Shown here: piece by piece, positions 46,332 through 59,299 of the stretch
Position numbering within the stretch: position 1 is the stretch's first letter
Layout of the letters: each line of letters starts with the position of its first letter
Assembly (NCBI RefSeq): GCF_014805685.1
Contig: NC_060884.1
Span: 13,108,356-13,172,355, forward strand
Origin: Silurus meridionalis
Lineage: Eukaryota > Chordata > Actinopteri > Siluriformes > Siluridae
Direction: 5' to 3'
DNA: 64,000 bases
Notes under the pieces: generated by a model
What the model saw: only the letters and a program-made list of their open reading frames with translations
What the model was told of the DNA's origin: nothing
Databases searched by the model: none
Position numbers and translations under genes: made by a program

Positions 46332-46831
46332 CCAGCACATTCTCACCCCACATCGTCACATATCGAAGCTGAGGACGTTGCGTCCGACGACGTCCACACC
46401 CGACGCGGTACCCCTTCGCCGCTGACGAGAGACGGTACCTCCCTTCGCGTCGCTTTTCGACGCAGATGGATGGGAGCCCCTGTGCTTCGCTTTTCAATGC
46501 AGATCGCTGTCCTATACACTTAATAATTTATTATCTATCATAATAAGTGTATAGGATTAATTTTAAAATTTCGAAAAATCCTGAAGATGACCATAACCCT
46601 AACCCTAACCCTAACCCAAACCCTAACCCAAACCCTAACCCGAACCCTAACCCAAACCCTAACGGTAACCCGCAAATGGGGTCCCGTCCATCTGCGTCGA
46701 AAAGCGACACGAAGGGTTTCCGTCCTCTACATCAGCGGCGCAAAGGGGTACCCTCGGCGTCGGATGTGGACGCCGTCGGACGCAACATCCACAGCGTCGA
46801 TATGTGATGATGTGGGGTGCGAATGTGTTGG
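46332..46831. mobile_element. 500-bp CpG-rich foldback element flanked by TTGAG
   Basis: The left arm (46332 to about 46495, starting CCAGCACATTCTCACCCCAC) and the right arm (about 46670 to 46831, inverse starting CCAACACATTCGCACCCCAC) pair over about 165 bp at roughly 80-85% identity by eye. TTGAG flanks both sides (46327-46331 and 46832-46836). Removing the unit and one TTGAG restores the Tc1-B right terminal repeat. Both arms are rich in CpG and carry CGCTTTTCGACGCAGATGGA. The centre holds a 12-bp-arm hairpin (46511-46555) and a telomere-like block. There is no coding capacity and I do not recognise the family. Confidence 0.85.
46594..46671. repeat. Interstitial telomere-like (CCCTAA)n block
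   Basis: About thirteen hexamers, mostly TAACCC with interspersed AAACCC and GAACCC variants. It lies between the arms of the foldback element, so it is not a chromosome end. Confidence 0.93.
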
Positions 46832-46902
46832 TTGAGCAGTGAAGATGACATTATTTCAGAATTGTTCAATTGTTTATAAATTATTCTCTAATTTTGATCG
46901 CC

Positions 46903-46914
<12 letters not shown>

Positions 46915-46968
<54 letters not shown>
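46915..46968. repeat. (AT)n microsatellite
   Basis: An AT run on the right side of Tc1 element B, continuing into the remaining right end of Tc1 element A. Confidence 0.95.
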
Positions 46969-46971
<3 letters not shown>

Positions 46972-47052
46972 CCAGTTTCACTTTTTGTATTGAATTACTA
47001 AAATAAATAAACTTTTTTTTAATTGATATTCTAATTTATTTAGATGCACCTA

Positions 47053-49129
47053 TATATACTGATCTGTTATCTCCTTTCATAGTTTTTTGTGGTATAATCA
47101 CGCTTCTAAAAAAAAGTCTTTTTGATGTTCCTGATTGCTGTGGTTATTTGAGTGATCTGTTACATGCTTCCCTTAATCTAATTCTGCACCCATGTTATGT
47201 GAGAGCAATTCAGGGTATCATTTTTTTTGTTCTGAATTAAAAGCTTTCATACAAAATCACAGTTGTGGTTAAATGTAGCCTGAGGTTAATGTCTTTCTTA
47301 AATTCATCTTGTATTATACAACAGTGCTGTCAATTCTGATTGGTCATAAGTTGTTGATGAATTTTTCACAGCATATCTGAAGAAAAAAGTCAAATATTTT
47401 GAACAAATGTCTCAATTGGAATATGTTGCATGTATGAGGTAAATAATAAAGAAAAGTTTATATATTTACTTTGATTGGGTCCTGTCTTTTCAGATACCCC
47501 ATATAACAGCAGAGCTATGACAAGAATGCTGGCTAAAATGCAAATCACAGGTTTATAGTAATGCTCTAAAAATATTTCAATGTTTGATAACATGTAAATT
47601 TAAGCAGATAAAATGTGTGCTATTGTTAAATACATTTTAAAAATGAAATCAATCCTATGAAAGAGGATATACATATAAAAATCCATATGCATATAACTAG
47701 AATGTAACAGCATTCTCCATTGCACTTATTACATAATTAAAATACCAATCAAACAGGAAATTTATTTTTATGTTTGTATGCAAGTAAAATGGATTTCCAT
47801 TTAATTATAGACCTTTTGGGGTTTTTTGTATGGTCATTCTTAAATTTGTAAAAAATTGCTAACAGGTTGCATAGTATCATAAAAATGGGTTACATTAATT
47901 TGCCGGATGTCAGCACTCTACTCAATGGAGTTTATTAATTTAAAAACTATGCTCATGTGTCAACATTGGCAGAGAAAAATAACCAGAATTGCTTAAGTTT
48001 GAAAAACGTCTGTGTGTGATTTCTGCTTTAGAAATGTATTTTATTTTCCTGTTTATTTCATTGTAATCAACACAATCATGTGTTGAAACTTTACTTAATT
48101 TGTGCTCAGTTGGTCATTTTATTGCAGTAGGCCAACATTAATAAGGCATGGTGTGGTTCTGGTGCTTTTGATGGCATTAATGAGAAGCCAGTATAGTTGT
48201 GGTGTTTCCCTAATGTTTTGCTTCTTTTACCCCTTGTGCTACTTTCAACATATAGTGGCAAGCAATTAGCTGACTGAATATATTTCTAGTCAGTAAGCTA
48301 GTCATTTTATTTTCCAATTTGATGCTTTAAAGTCTGTAAGATTCCTGTATAAAACGTATAAAAATCCTAAAAATTATGTTCTGTTGCCAATATCTGTTTT
48401 ACGGTATTATCTGTTGTACTTATCAGTACTTGTTTCTGGTTAGTGACTGTTGTATATTAATGGCCCTCTTCTTATATAATGTGTTGGAACAAGGAAACTT
48501 TGAAGATGAATCATGGCAAGAAAAATATGCCAGTAAATTTGCCACTAAAAATATTCCCAATATACTCACATAGAAAATCAATCATGTTTAATAAGAGCTG
48601 TTGCTGTCTTATTGGGCCCATGTCTCATTGAATGAAATGTATTCAGTACTCTGCTTTAAGGTCAGCTCGATAATCCTCATGGCAGTACTGCAATTCAGTA
48701 CTGAATATATTATACCATGCTACTTCAAATTCCAGAATGAATAAATATTAATTATGTGCACAGTGCACTGAGTTAGATTATCATGGTAGTCACAGGGCTT
48801 TTACTAATATGCAGGATACCCATTAATTAAGATCCACACGTTTCATGCAGCAAATGTAGAGGTGCAAGATAGGAACTAAACCTTTCTAAACACAAAAAGC
48901 AGACAAATAGTCTGCTACCTTGTGCATTACCTGCTGATATACTATTATAACCTTGACATGACTTGCATTACAATTTAATTACATTTGATTCACACAATAT
49001 ACAACATTTGAATGTGTAATTATTTTTATTGTGAAACAAAATTTCAATAATTAAAACCGGTACTTAGTAGAACAATGTGTTGAATGCAATTTGTAAATGC
49101 CAGTTTGCTTCTGGAATGTTTTTTTTCTA
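47053..49129. other. AT-rich non-genic DNA
   Basis: No exon, RNA gene or recognised element was seen. Confidence 0.4.
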
Positions 49130-49700
49130 TACACTATACGCTGGATTCTGGTTGCGAAAAAAAGTCTCCAAAATCAAAATAAAGGTCGTGGCTTTGACTT
49201 GGCCATACTTACACACTTAGGTTCTTGATTTTGAACTACTTTAGGGTAGCTTTGGTAACAAACTTAGGGTCATTGTCCTGCATGAAGGTGAACCTTTTCC
49301 CCCAGCAGATAATCTTGAACATGTCCTTAGACTTTAGAACGGTGGTGTCTTTTAGGTTTGTCCTGTATCAACCCACTTTTTCTTATTAGATGTTCTGCTG
49401 AGGTGATTTTGGTGTTGCCATTAATTGAAGGAACAAATTGGCCTTACCAACCTGACCAAATCTCCAGCATTAGTCTCATTAGTCAGATGTCTGCATGCCG
49501 GCAAGCTTTACAGTTACCCCATTCTATAGTGATGTCTGGATGAAGAGTTTCCACCCTAATCTGAGAATGTATCGGAAAGTGGGGAGGAAGCCTGCATGAA
49601 ACACTGCACCGAAAGCATGTTCAGTACAGAATTCTCCAAGTTTGCTGCAGTCCATGTCCAAAAGTGAGTTAAAGGCTCTATTATAAGATGTGGCAAATAT
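49130..49700 (-). mobile_element. Possible decayed DNA-transposon copy
   Basis: The words GGTCATTGTCCTGCATGAAG and CAAATCTCCAGCATTAGTCT resemble antisense Tc1-type transposase DNA. The ends are not defined and no frame survives. Confidence 0.35.
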
Positions 49701-49719
49701 ACTATGGCCTATTTAAAGC

Positions 49720-50734
49720 TGGGAAAGATTAAGTGTATCATGTTGCAATGTAGGTACTTTTGTCTTATTGATAAATATTTTTGTTCATTGTTTTACACTA
49801 GAACGCTGTTATTCTTGTGCATTATCTTAAGCTTTAAATATGTTTCAGAGGAAATATAGCAAGGACATCACGTTTATCTTCTTTTGCAAGGCTGTCGCTC
49901 CTCTTTTTTATGTCTGAGTGGTAATCACAGTGTGTGTCAGTGTGCCCTCTTCTAATTGGCCTGTCACTCTCCTTGTACTGGCAAGGAGGGGTCGGCCTTT
50001 GTGTGGCTGCCATGGCGACCGGCTGAGCTAATGAGAGGGAAAGGGCTGTGACTAATGACATCGCTCCATCCATCTGAAAATGAAGCCGTATAACACACAC
50101 CCACATGCATGCACACTTTCCCTGCTTGTGTCAACACCTCTAGCTCTCTGAAGACAATATTTGTGAGATATTGTCCAACATTTGCTAGTAGTGTGCTAAT
50201 ATAAACAGTGTTCATCTGCACATAATAATAAGGTCTCAGATTAATTTGAAACTCTGATATCGGATTATAAATCCCTAATTGTATGTAGTTAACTGTAAGT
50301 ATGACAGATGGCCTGTTGCAGTCTTTAGATAAGATCAACATTAATCATGCGTTTCCAGTCAATGACACAGAGAATTGTGTTTTTAGCTGTGAGGAATAGG
50401 GCATTCTAACTTTTAATAGAGAGTAGGTTTTATTTTCCAGACCCTTGGACTTGTTTTCTGTCTTAAATGTACTTTTTTCTCATCAGTATGGTGGTTGCAA
50501 ATTGTGGCCATTCAACTAATATTTCCAAGCAGTATAATAAGGTCAACAAGTGCTTTTCTATTAAATTAAGGTATTTGTAAAAGCTTTTTTGCCAAGGCAG
50601 ACATTACTTAATTCTACGTAAACTATAAGCAAGGATTTTGAACACATAGATAGCATGCTGAATTAATAGTAGCTATTTGTTACACTCTAACATGATAACC
50701 AAACTTCTTGGTGTCATGATAACAGTGACAAAAA
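49720..50734. other. Non-repetitive spacer, possible conserved non-coding DNA
   Basis: Positions about 49840-50110 have balanced base composition, no repeat resemblance and dense GCTAATGAG/GACTAATGAC-type words, unlike the flanks. Nothing coding is supported. A conserved regulatory element is possible but unproven. Confidence 0.35.
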
Positions 50735-51787
50735 TGTCTTTCAAACCAACTACCTGCATGTCTTCCTTCACCACATCCATGAACCTCTTTTTTAGCCTTC
50801 CTCTTTTCCTCCTTCCTGGTGGCTCCATCTTTAGCATTCTCCTACCAATATATACCACATGTCCTTCATCTGCACATGTCCAAACCATCTCAATCCATCC
50901 TCTTTCACTTTGTCCCCAAAACGTCCTACATGTGCTGTCCCTCTAATAAACTTGTCACTCCAAATGAAAACCGCAACATCTTCAGCTCTGCTACCTCCAG
51001 CTCCACCTACCATCTTTTACTCAATGCCGCTGTCTCTAAACCATACAATATAGCAGGTCTCACCACAGTCCTATAAACTTTCCTTTTTATTTTTGCAGAT
51101 ACGCTTCTATCACAAATCACTTCTGCCACTCTTCTCCACCCACTTCACCCTGCCTGCACTCTTTTCTTTAGTCCTCTAACACACTCTCTATTACTTAGTG
51201 TGGTAGTGGGGATAGTCACGTGGTTAGGCGGAGCAATTGGAATGATGGCCAGGTTTTGATTATCAAATTAGTGGGTCTATAAAAGGAGCAGTAGGTGTCT
51301 GGTGGGAGTGCGTTTTCTCCTAACACTGGTGACGTAACCAGATATCCGGTGCAGCTGGTTTGTGTGGTAAGGATTTTCGTTGTCATGCCTGCTTGGTAGC
51401 CTGATTGTGTGGATTGGGTTTTAAGGGTAGTTTGGTTTCTTCTTTCATTGTGGATTGAGGAATCCAGCCATTATCGGGTTAAAATCATCCTATTTCCTTT
51501 TTTAGTGTTTTTTTGGCACATCGTGACCTGGTTGAAACGGTAAGTCGGTTAACTGTCGGTTTTTAATATCTGATGTCAAAAGATGGTAATTTTGTGCTTA
51601 TTTCTCTGTCATTAGGAAGGGAGGAACTGAGAGCCATTGTAGTGGGCTGTCTTACCAGGGCTGTCTTACTAGGGTGACGTTGTACCAGGGTGTCGTCTTG
51701 CTTGGCTGCCTTTTTGTTGTGTGTGTGTGTCTGTTCCAGTGCTCAACACTGTGATGATCTGCTGAGAGGTGGCCTGAAAAACTGCTG

Positions 51788-52458
<671 letters not shown>

Positions 52459-54430
52459 TATATATATATGCTACCGAACAGCCAGCGGAATACTAAGAGC
52501 TCATGTGCTTATTTTATGAGGTGTATTAAGTGGAATAGTTTTTGAAATAAATGTTTTTATTATTTAAGTTCGTTGTATTTTCTTTTGCTCTGTCGTTGTT
52601 ATTGTCCTTTTGTGATTGTGTTAAGTGTGTGTGAGTGTGGGGTAATTTGACTTGACCATATTGTGGTTTGTTTCTTCTCCAGGTGTCTGGGAGACCAATT
52701 CTAGTGTGAGGGACAAGTTCCTCTTTGCTTGGTGGTGGTTTCCTTCGGTGTGCAGTGGTCGACAGGTGGTCATTAGAGTTTGAGCATTCTTGTGTGGTAT
52801 ATGATGTATGTTTTTATGTCATTTTAATAGTTCTTAATAAACTGTGTGTATTATACCTCTGTCTCATGTCCTGACTCAGCTGTAGACAAACCTGGGTGCT
52901 TTGTGTATGTCTTTATAAAGGGTTATCCCTGGTAACTGAGCCCCGTGTGGCGTAGTCGGTTTCTACTTGTAACATTTATAAATCTAGTTCATACATTTTA
53001 TTGTCAAAGTCTTCTATGTCCTAAATTTCCCAATTTTCGGGAACAAATTAGACACACCTGTGCAACATTAGCACTGTTAACCGGAGGTACCTAAACTCCT
53101 CCACCTTCTCCTCCTCTTCTCCCTGCAACCGCACAATTCCACTGACCTTCATCTCATTTACACACATGTACTCTGTCTTACTCAAACTGACTTACATTCC
53201 CTTTCTCTCCAGCATGTACCTCCAGGCTCTTCTCAACCTGCTCCCTACTCTCCCCACAAATCACATTATCATCCGCAAACATCATAGTCAATGGAGACTC
53301 CTGTCTGACCTTGTCTGTCAACCTGTCCATCACTACTGCAAACAGGAAAGGGCTCAGTGCTGATCCTTGATGAAATCCAACCTCCACCTTAAACCAGTCT
53401 GTCATTCCAACTGCACACTTCAGTGCTGTCAGTGTCCTCATACATGTCCTGCACTACCCTGACATACTTCTCTGACACACCTGACTTCCTCATACAATAC
53501 CACAAATCCTCTCTTGGCACTCTGTCGTATGCTTCTCTAAATCCACAAACACACAATGCAACTCTTTCTGACCCTCTCTATACTTCTCCTTCAACATTCT
53601 CAAAGCAAATAATGCGTCTGTGGTGCTCTTCCTCGGGATGAAACCATACTGTTGCTTACAAATGGTCACCTCTTCCCTCAGCCTGGCTTCCACTACTCTT
53701 TGCTATAACTTCATGGTGTGACTGATCAACTTTATTCCTCTGTAGTTACTGCAGTTCTGCACATCTCCCTTATTCTTAAAAACTGGTACCAGCACACTTC
53801 ATCTCCATTCCACAGGCATTTTCTAACCATCCAGAATCTTGTTAAACAATCTGGTCAAAAACATTGCCATTTTTTCTTAATGTCCCCATTCTTCTACTGG
53901 TATGTCATCTGGTCCCACTGACTTTCCACTCTTCATCCTCTTTTTAGCTGCTCTTACTAATCTTTACTAATCCTATCCACTTCCTGTTTCACCATCTCCA
54001 CATCATTCAACCTTCTTTCTCTCTCAATTTACTCATTCATTAGCTGCTCAAAATACTCCCTGCATCTTCTTAACACACTCTCCTCACTAGTCAACACATT
54101 TGCCTCTCCATCCTTTTATTGCTCTAACTTGCAGCACATCTTTCCCAGTCTCTCTGCCTGGCCAATTGGTATAATACTCCTTCCTTAGTGTCCAACTTCT
54201 TTTCCTTGGCTTTTGCCACATCCCTCTTTTCCTGCTGCCACATCTCCTTGTACTTCTGCCTATTTTTCTCACCTCTCCACCAATCCCAATTCTGTTTTGC
54301 CAACCTCTTTCTCCATATTCTTTCTTGCACTTTCTTATTCCACCACCACATCTGTAGGTCTTCCTGTCTATCTCCAGATGTCACATCAAGTACCTTTTTA
54401 GTTGTCTCCCTTATCACTTTCTGATTTGTG

Positions 54431-54560
54431 ATCCGCATATTTGATTTGGAACGTTTTACGCTGGATGCCCTTCCTAACGCAACCCTCCCCATTTATTTAG
54501 GTTTGGGACCGGCACTAAGAGTGCACTGGCTTGTGCAACCCCAATGGCTGGGTTGAACTC
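54431..54560. repeat. Common fish repeat segment at LINE 5' edge
   Basis: The words TGGATGCCCTTCCTAACGCA and GCACTAAGAGTGCACTGGCT form a frequent fish repeat found near RTE-like LINE copies. It may be part of the same insertion. Confidence 0.5.
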
Positions 54561-55053
54561 ATCTATTTCTATTAGATTGTCTGTTTAAACATTTAATATT
54601 TCTGAATGCCTTCTCTCTTTTTTTTTTTACCCAGGGTTTAAGTCCTGGGCTTTGTGAAGAACCTGTTTATTGAAAAGATAAACCAACAAGAACACCAAAG
54701 AAGTGCCTATAGGAGAAAAGCAAGCTGTTTTGAAGCTGAGAAAAATGTAAAATCAGTCTGAGAAATTGCAAAAGGATTAGATTTAGTGATGTTACTCATG
54801 ATGTTTGTAGCAGGATGAATTCAGGAGTCTGCAGAAATGTTGTCTACTAATTTACAGCAAATAGATCTAATTTAATTGGGAGAAACTTCATTAAATTACA
54901 CAAAACACACTGAAAGCTCAACAAAAGACTTCATTGGAGCAAAGAAGTGGAAGCTCTTGGACTGGCAACTGCTAGATCTTAACGCCATTGAGGATACTTC
55001 CCCTGAAAAAAAAATGAAGGGAGAAACCTCCAAAAACATACAACTGAAAGTAG

Positions 55054-55054
<1 letters not shown>
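54561..55054. other. Unassigned; possible transposon remnant
   Basis: A short frame at 54876-55050 includes DWQLLDLNAIED, vaguely like a transposase DLNPIE box, but no ends or further motifs were found. Confidence 0.25.
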
Positions 55055-55125
<71 letters not shown>

Positions 55126-55130
55126 ATATA
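55055..55130. repeat. (AT)n microsatellite
   Basis: About 75 bp of AT directly left of the DIRS remnant. Confidence 0.96.
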
Positions 55131-55139
55131 TTTATAAGC

Positions 55140-56888
55140 CCCTGCTTTATCACGGGGAGGGGACACACAGTCTGTGTGTTGCTTGTTTGGGGGCAGAGCA
55201 TGTTCGGGTCAGGCATGTGGCTGCCTGCACACCATGGCAGTCTTGTGGGCATACCAGGCTGACCTGTTTAAGGAGCTGGACGAGAAAGTAGAAATAAAGA
55301 ACGACGACATCCTAGAGTTGCGTCGTGCCCAGACCTGTCTCCTTAGGCCACCAAGGACACCACTAGGGCTATTGGCCGGTCTACGGCAGTCTGGTGGCCG
55401 TCGAGAGGCACTTGTGGTCTAATCTTAATGACAGGAACAGAGCTTTTCTCCCCTGTCGTGCCAACTGGCCTGTTCGGCGACGCCGTCAATGCTGTCGTCA
55501 ACAGATTCCAGGAGGCCAAAAGGCAGTCAGCGGCGTTCCAGTGATTCCTCCCCTGCTGCTCTTACTGGGTTGCTCAGCGGGTGCAACCCCAGCCAGGTAC
55601 GAGTTCACATTGTGAGGTCCAGAAACAGAGCCCAAGGAAGTGACGGATCTAAGGACCATCATCTTCAATAAGAGGGCTTCAACAAAAAATTCCCGATCAT
55701 TCAAGACCTCTGAGGGGCCGCTATGGGGAGAGGCAGCATATGCCTCAAGACACAGCACCTACCTCTATTCAGTGTCATTAGGAGATTCTTTGAGACTCTT
55801 GGTGTTTCAGGGAACAGCTTCAGGGCGCCGCTCTAGCTGCTCTAGGCATGCCAGACGGTTTCGAGAGACTGATTCCCTTAGTTGACTATCTGACAGCCTG
55901 GAAACTCCTGCCAAACATGTTTCGATTGGTTCTGTGCACTGTAGAAAGTGGTTATAAGATTCAGTTTGGGTCTCTTTCACTACGGTTCATCTGGGTGTTT
56001 TCCATTCTGGTCGGTCTCAAGAAGGCTCTGTAGTTTCAAAGACTGCTGGGTCTGATGGCAGCTGCGTTCACTGTGATACCGCTTGGCCTCCTGCATATGA
56101 TACCCCTGCAGTGGTGGCTCAGGACCAGATGGTTTTCCTGGAGGGGCAACCCACTCCACATGATCAAGGTCACGTAGTGAGCCTAACAGGCCTTAGACAT
56201 GTGAAAGAACCCTTGGTTCCTGTCACAGTGCCCCAGGTTGGGAGCCCCTTGTCATCGCATAACGTTAATGATGGATGCCTCCCTCACAGGCTGGTGGTGT
56301 TCATGAGTGGCCTCTCCAACCATGGTCTATGGAAAGGGCTTCATCTCTTGTGGTATATCAACTGCCTGAAATTGCTTGCCGTGCTTCTAGTGCTGAAGCA
56401 TTTCCTCTCAGACCTGAGGGGCCAACATGTGGTCATCCGTGCAACACATCTGTTGTCTTTTACATCAACCATCAGGGGGTCTGCGCTCTTGCCTCCTTTA
56501 CAAGCTTGCATGACAGATCCTCCTGTGGGCTCAAGAAATGCTGCTCTCACTGAGGGCAGAATACATCCCAGGGCACCTAAACCAGAGAGCAGATACCTTT
56601 TTGAGGCACCCAGAAGTGGTGGAGCAAAATTGGAGAAGGTTTTAACTTTTAACCTACTCAGCTCCTCTCGGACTGGACGCCATGAAAGCCCCGACCACCA
56701 CCCCATTGCGCTGCTTCTGGGAGTTTCAGAGTAAGTTTGTCAGGACAGAGTCTGTCTCCTTCTGGTAGCTCCTGGCTGTAAGGACCTGGTAGACCTTTTC
56801 AAACACCCACCCTGGGACAGTTCTCTCAGTCGGGATCTCCTCTCTCAGGCAGGGGCATTTTATTTCACCCCCCGCTCAGAGTTTGGAG
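55140..56888 (+). pseudogene. DIRS-type retrotransposon remnant (gag-like, RT start, RNase H)
   Basis: A gag-like segment (MAVLWAYQADLFKELDE, 55233 onward) is followed by frameshifted gag remnants to about 55680 and an RT N-terminal block (VESGYKIQFGSLSLRF, near 55940). The middle of RT is lost. Then come RNase H pieces (GLWKGLHLLWYINCLKLLAV and HFLSDLRGQHVVIR, 56330-56450) and RDLLSQAG near 56838. Its layout parallels the DIRS copy at 38156, including the loss of the RT centre. It ends where gypsy sequence begins. Confidence 0.8.
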
Positions 56889-58430
56889 CCGGAGTTCATC
56901 GAGCTCAAGGCTGCCAAGCAGCTACAAGTCCCCATGGACCACCTACCCTCAGGGCTGCCAGTGATCTGTTATCAGCTCCAGAGAGAGCAGCCATGAACCA
57001 GTATATTCAGTCTTTTCAGGTCCTCCGAGACATGCTCAACAGCTTTGTGTTTGTCTATCAACATATCCTGATATTCTCCCATTCCATGGACAAACATGTC
57101 CAGTAGGTGCGTCACTTTTTGTATAGACTCCTCAAATACGGGCTTTATGTGAAACCTGAGAAATGTGAATTCCACACCTCACAAACTTCATTCTTAGGAT
57201 ACCTGCTTTCAGCTGGTAACATCCAGATTTACCCTGCCAGGATCCATGCCATCCCGGGATTGGCCAACCCCCTCCGACTGACGTCCTCTCTCTGCACGTT
57301 CATTTTGGGCCCCGAGGCTAAGGAGGCATTTCTTGAGCTTAAGCGGTGATTCACCGAGGCACCCATCCTTATCTTTCCGACCCAGCCCGGCAATTTGTCT
57401 TAGAGGAGCAGGTAAAGAATGCCCAGGAAAGGTGCTCTGTCCCCGAGGGTTTTCCCACTGGTCTCCTGTTTGTCCCCGAGGGTCTCCACTACGATATTCC
57501 CCAATAGTGTCACAACTCCCTGTTGTTTTGTCACCCCAGTCAGCCTCGCACCTTGTCTCTCTTCAAGACACTCTTCTGGTGGCCCTCCATGGTAAGGGAC
57601 ACCCAGGACCTTGTCGCAGTCTGCCCCGACTGTGCCTGACACAAGAATTCTTGCGGCCGCCCCAAGGTCTCCTTCGGCCTCTTCCTATCCCGCAACGTCC
57701 GTGGTCACACCTCGCCATGGACTTCGTTACCGGGCTGCCCCCTTCCAATGGCAACACGGTTGTCATGGCGGTCATTCATCGGTTTTTAAAAATAGGCCAT
57801 TCATCGCTCTACCCAAGCTGCCGTCTGCCAAGGAAACTGCCAAGCTGGCTCTCCAGCACATATTTGCCTCCATTGATTTCCCAGAGATATCGTTTTGGAC
57901 TGTGGACCCCGAGAGTTCTGCCACCTTCTAGGCATATCGACCAGCCTCTCATCTGGATTTCACCCCCAGATGAATGGACAAACTGAGAGGCTCAACCCGA
58001 ATCCAGAAACTGGTCTCCACCTCCTTTGCAGTTGAGAACCCTTCTCCTAATCAGATAAAATAATATGGATTGTTCGCCCATAACACCCTGCCCACTGCTG
58101 CCGCAGGGCTTTCCACTTTCTAGGTAGTCCACGGTTACCTGCCGCCAACTTTTTCCAACCAGGAACCCTGGTCCGCCGTCCCCTCTGCCACCCTTTTCTT
58201 CCAACGCTGCCATCGCGGCTGGAGAACCGCCTGAGCTGCCCTGCTCAAGAACGCCATAAGCCTTTGCGAGGGGGCCAACAGTAAGCGGTGCCTAGCCCCT
58301 CATTACCATGTTGGACAGCAAGTATGGCTCTCCACGCGCTCCAGCTCTGCTCACGCTCAATGCGCTTTGGTTGTCGGCTTGGCTCTGCTCTGCTTGCGCT
58401 CCACGCACACTGGTTCCTAGCTCGGTAAAC
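56889..58430 (+). pseudogene. Ty3/gypsy pol remnant
   Basis: In order: an APERAAMNQYIQ block before RT (near 56980), a deletion, LRDMLNSFVFVYQHILIFS (57025-57085) where the catalytic YLDD is degraded to [23 protein letters not shown] (57133-57195), FLELKR (57330), integrase pieces with [13 protein letters not shown] (57720-57755) and [19 protein letters not shown] (57810-57865), and HNTLPTAAAGLS (58080-58115). Multiple stops and frameshifts are present. No LTR was identified on either side. Confidence 0.85.
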
Positions 58431-59201
58431 TTAAGTAAACTTACTAAGCTTCACCCTTTGCCTATTTATCATATTAATTCTTAAATACCCGTGGATTTGT
58501 TGCACTAGATCCTTTTTAAGATATGTCAAACCCTGCTCTTGCAGTCATTGGTCTGCTTTCAAGAACCTCTGCTCATCTCCATTTCAAAAAGATCAGATAC
58601 GTCTATGAACAAAAAAAAGAATAAAAAGAAAAGCTGAAATTATATGTAGTAACATATGGGAAAATCAGAGTTGGGTAAGAAATTACGAGTGAATAAGTTC
58701 TGAAAGACCGCCTGTGTAAGCAGCTCAAGGGGAGCTTTATGTGTAGTAAGAGAGAATGCTGTCTCCATGACAGCATCTGACCACTGTTGACAGCTTTAGT
58801 CAGTGTGTGACAAATTACCTGTCATTAAACCCCCTGCACCAAACAATACGGCTTCTGCCAGTGCTTTGCACTGCTAGCAAACATGTAAATCTATCCACCC
58901 CAGCAGGATGTAGAGAGATCTGACTGACAACAGTTTTGTGGGAATGCTATATATACTGGGTAACAGAAACTGTTATCTCTTTCATTTGGCCTGTACATAA
59001 ACAAAAAAAACCCAACAATTTTAGTGAAACTGAATTATCACATGTGAAGTCTTGTCTTTTTACAACTTTTATTTTGACTCAGTTAGCTGTATAAAATATA
59101 CGATGATGCAACATCCTCCCTGTAGTCTCAAATTCAGGGAACCTCCAGCATTACCGTTATTATATTCACTGTAAATATTTAATTTGTTTATTTTTTGTTT
59201 A

Positions 59202-59202
<1 letters not shown>
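58431..59202. other. Non-genic spacer
   Basis: No gene or recognised element; the end of the gypsy remnant is not sharply defined. Confidence 0.4.

Positions 59203-59297
<95 letters not shown>
59203..59297. repeat. (ATCT)n microsatellite
   Basis: About 24 uninterrupted tetranucleotide units. Confidence 0.98.

Positions 59298-59299
<2 letters not shown>

Larger units (their letters stand above)
44808..46914 (-). mobile_element. Tc1-like element B with long IR/DR termini
   Basis: Flanked by TA (44806-44807 and 46915-46916). The terminal inverted repeats are about 200 bp. Each holds two copies of a transposase-site-like word: the outer CACTGGCGATTAAAATTAGA and the inner CACTGATCAAAATTAGAGAA on the left (44814 and about 44993), mirrored on the right at about 46905 and 46225. 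This is the IR/DR arrangement known from Sleeping Beauty-like elements. The right repeat is split by a 500-bp foldback insertion at 46332-46831. Confidence 0.88.
42102..47052 (+). mobile_element. Tc1-like element A, split by nested insertions
   Basis: The left terminus TACAGGTGCATCTCAATAAA (42102) and the right terminus, whose reverse complement is TATAGGTGCATCTAAATAAA (ending 47052), are diverged inverted repeats of about 77 bp. Between 43453 and 46968 the element is interrupted: a short AT tract, a LINE, a longer AT tract, Tc1 element B and a further AT tract. Removing these leaves a Tc1 copy of about 1.4 kb, a normal length. Confidence 0.85.

Noticed and set aside
46594..46671. Telomere repeat read as a chromosome end or fusion point
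   Set aside because: The block is short, has regular variants and lies between the arms of a foldback element inside a Tc1 repeat, with ordinary sequence on both sides.
56111..56734. A 207-residue plus-strand frame as a novel gene
   Set aside because: Its content matches the RNase H region of the DIRS remnant, with frameshifts on both sides.
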